Both the position numbers and the translations under genes were made by a program. DNA of 42,078 bases, from contig QUJA01000023.1 of assembly GCA_003480425.1 (NCBI GenBank), forward strand, positions 1 to 42,078, written 5' to 3'. Below, in pieces: positions 40,860-42,078 of this stretch (position 1 is the first letter of the stretch; every line of letters begins with the position of its first letter). The notes beneath the pieces were generated by a model. The model had not been told where the DNA came from. It saw only the letters and a list, made by a program, of their open reading frames with translations, and did not search any database. The DNA is from Firmicutes bacterium AM31-12AC. Lineage in GTDB: Bacteria > Bacillota > Clostridia > Lachnospirales > Lachnospiraceae.

Positions 40860-41882
40860 ATGTCTAAAAAATATGATTTGCTCACACTTGGAGAACTTCT
40901 TCTTCGTCTTTCTCCACAGGCAAACGAAAGAATGTCAAGAACAAAGATTTTTGAACAAAATATTGGTGGTGCAGAATTTAATGTTGCTGCCGGAGCTGCA
41001 CAGCTTGGACTGAAAACAGGTTTGGTAGGAAAAATTCCAGCTCATGCAATCGGTCAGCTTGCAAGAAATGAAGTGCATTTTCAAAATGTATCTGATGAAT
41101 ATTTGTCTCATGATAACAGTGCTGATGCCCGTCTCGGTGTATATTATTACGAAACCGGTGCCGCACCTCGTAAACCAGGGATTGTCTATGATCGAAAACA
41201 TAGTTCGATGACAAGCCTCTCAATTGATGATTTTCCGGAGGAAATGTACTCATCTACCCGTTGTTTCCATACTTGTGGAATCACACTTGCTTTAAATGAA
41301 CAAGTACGCAAAACTGCTATTGAAATGATGAAGCGTTTCAAAAAAGCCGGTGCTTTAATTTCATTTGATGTGAACTTTCGTGGAAATCTTTGGAGCGGTG
41401 CCGAAGCCAAAGCTTGTATAGAAGAAATTCTTCCTATCGTAGATATTTTCTTCTGCTCTGACAGCACTGCACGCCTGACTTTCTTAAAAGAAGGCACTCC
41501 TGAAGAGGTTATGAAAAGTTTCGCCGATGAATATCCGATTTCCATTGTCGCAGCCACACAACGAATCGTTCACAGTCCAAAAAGACATTCCTTTGGCTCT
41601 GTTATTTATGATGCAAAAAAACAGACTTTTGTTAAGGAAGAAATGTACAAAGACATCGAAGTGGTCGACCGTATCGGAAGCGGAGACGCTTATATTTCCG
41701 GTGCTCTTTACGGATTGCTTACTTCTGAAAATGATACGCGAAAAGCTTTGCAATATGGTAACGCTGTCAGTGCTTTAAAAAATACTGTTCCGGGCGATCT
41801 TCCTTCTATGACACTTTGCGAAGTAGAAGAAATGATTAAAACTCATCAAGAAGGTGACAATGGACTGGAAATGAAACGATAA
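40860..41882 (+). CDS. kdgK: 2-keto-3-deoxygluconate kinase (PfkB family)
   Basis: Phosphorylates KDG to KDPG, the step before Eda. A 340-aa PfkB-type sugar kinase: LTLGELLLRLSP opening, FEQNIGGAEFNVAAGAAQLGLKTGLVGKI (about 31-59), DVNFRGNLW (about 173-181), catalytic GSGDAYISGAL (about 268-278). A C-terminal helix follows. AGAGAGGTTAACACA precedes the ATG. It forms eda-kdgK with the aldolase and ends at a strong terminator. The KDG assignment rests on the neighbours; the kinase family itself is certain. Confidence 0.9.
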   Translation: MSKKYDLLTLGELLLRLSPQANERMSRTKIFEQNIGGAEFNVAAGAAQLGLKTGLVGKIPAHAIGQLARNEVHFQNVSDEYLSHDNSADARLGVYYYETGAAPRKPGIVYDRKHSSMTSLSIDDFPEEMYSSTRCFHTCGITLALNEQVRKTAIEMMKRFKKAGALISFDVNFRGNLWSGAEAKACIEEILPIVDIFFCSDSTARLTFLKEGTPEEVMKSFADEYPISIVAATQRIVHSPKRHSFGSVIYDAKKQTFVKEEMYKDIEVVDRIGSGDAYISGALYGLLTSENDTRKALQYGNAVSALKNTVPGDLPSMTLCEVEEMIKTHQEGDNGLEMKR

Positions 41883-41925
41883 TATCCTATCCCTTTCAAA
41901 TACACTCTTTTCATATCATATTACT

Positions 41926-41973
41926 AAAAAAGTAAGCAGTGGAAATTTTTTAAATTCGACTGCTTACTTTTTT
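41926..41973 (+). terminator. Intrinsic terminator after kdgK
   Basis: AAAAAAGTAAGCAGT (41926-41940) pairs with ACTGCTTACTTTTTT (41959-41973), with AAATTT/AAATT in the loop. Confidence 0.92.
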
Positions 41974-41974
41974 C

Positions 41975-42078
41975 AAGAATGCCTCTGCATTCTTGCTGCG
42001 AGATGCGCGTCATGCAATGCATGACATACTTCTTCTGCGCATCTCTGCAATCCTGCCGGAGGCTATATCAGATGGGGG
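41975..42078. repeat. Nested-hairpin repeat-like element at the right edge
   Basis: GAATGC/GCATTC, then GAGATGCGC ... GCGCATCTC enclosing GTCATGC AAT GCATGAC, then a CCGGAGG end cut by the window edge. This dense nested symmetry without an open frame looks like a dispersed non-coding element; only one copy is in the window. Confidence 0.5.

Noticed and set aside
1..42078. CRISPR arrays, tRNA or rRNA genes
   Set aside because: No regularly spaced repeats, cas genes, tRNA cloverleaf or rRNA sequence noticed on either strand; a tRNAscan or CRISPR finder run would settle it.

Overview
The window is low-GC Gram-positive DNA and reads like a gut Lachnospiraceae (Clostridia) chromosome. The signs are a 2[4Fe-4S] clostridial ferredoxin, AGGAGG ribosome sites, the rpsF-ssb-rpsR / gdpP-rplI-dnaB block, a class B sortase, a YkgJ-type Cys-cluster protein, a TPP riboswitch-thiW-thiC locus, PD-(D/E)XK transposase debris and a TRAP-fed pectin/uronate cluster. 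Genus cannot be fixed from sequence reading alone.

Layout. 1-2.6 kb: sugar-binding lipoprotein, ferredoxin and MerR-like regulator, with two copies of a long palindromic repeat. 2.6-7.9 kb (minus): core replication/translation genes dnaB, rplI, gdpP, then rpsR-ssb-rpsF. 7.9-10.7 kb: DUF951, sortase B, an uncharacterised protein and YkgJ. 10.7-11.9 kb: gene graveyard with an AlbA_2-type pseudogene, the tail of an unidentified (possibly ATP-binding) protein, and a 54-bp remnant of the 3' end of tuf. 11.9-19.2 kb: an AT-rich defence island. On the minus strand it runs HTH-fused m5C methyltransferase, Eco47II-like endonuclease, a 1055-aa protein kinase-SF1 helicase fusion, then one or two uncharacterised proteins; a Vsr-type endonuclease diverges from it. 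Similar 25-bp direct repeats (19/25 identical) flank it. 19.2-23.9 kb: LRR/VWA/MoxR/LUD operon. 24-26.1 kb: YitT-family protein, MerR remnant, unknown gene. 26.2-28.7 kb: thiamin locus. 28.7-29.3 kb: transposase debris. 29.3-42 kb: uronate/rhamnogalacturonan utilisation.

How the genes fit. The last third is a near-complete route. The TRAP transporter (dctP-dctQ-dctM) would import oligosaccharides. A cytosolic deacetylase, a GH105/88 hydrolase and a tandem RhaM mutarotase would process them. KduI, KduD, KdgK and Eda would take the unsaturated uronate to pyruvate and glyceraldehyde-3-phosphate. Two AraC regulators sit among these genes.

The best candidate for an undescribed system is the kinase-helicase with its downstream protein(s), co-directional with an Eco47II-like restriction-modification pair. 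Important caution: dnaB, the methyltransferase and one AraC gene are each split by a single-base shift, and the two genes downstream of the kinase-helicase may be as well. All are repaired by adding one base, and dnaB is essential, so sequence or assembly indels are a serious possibility.
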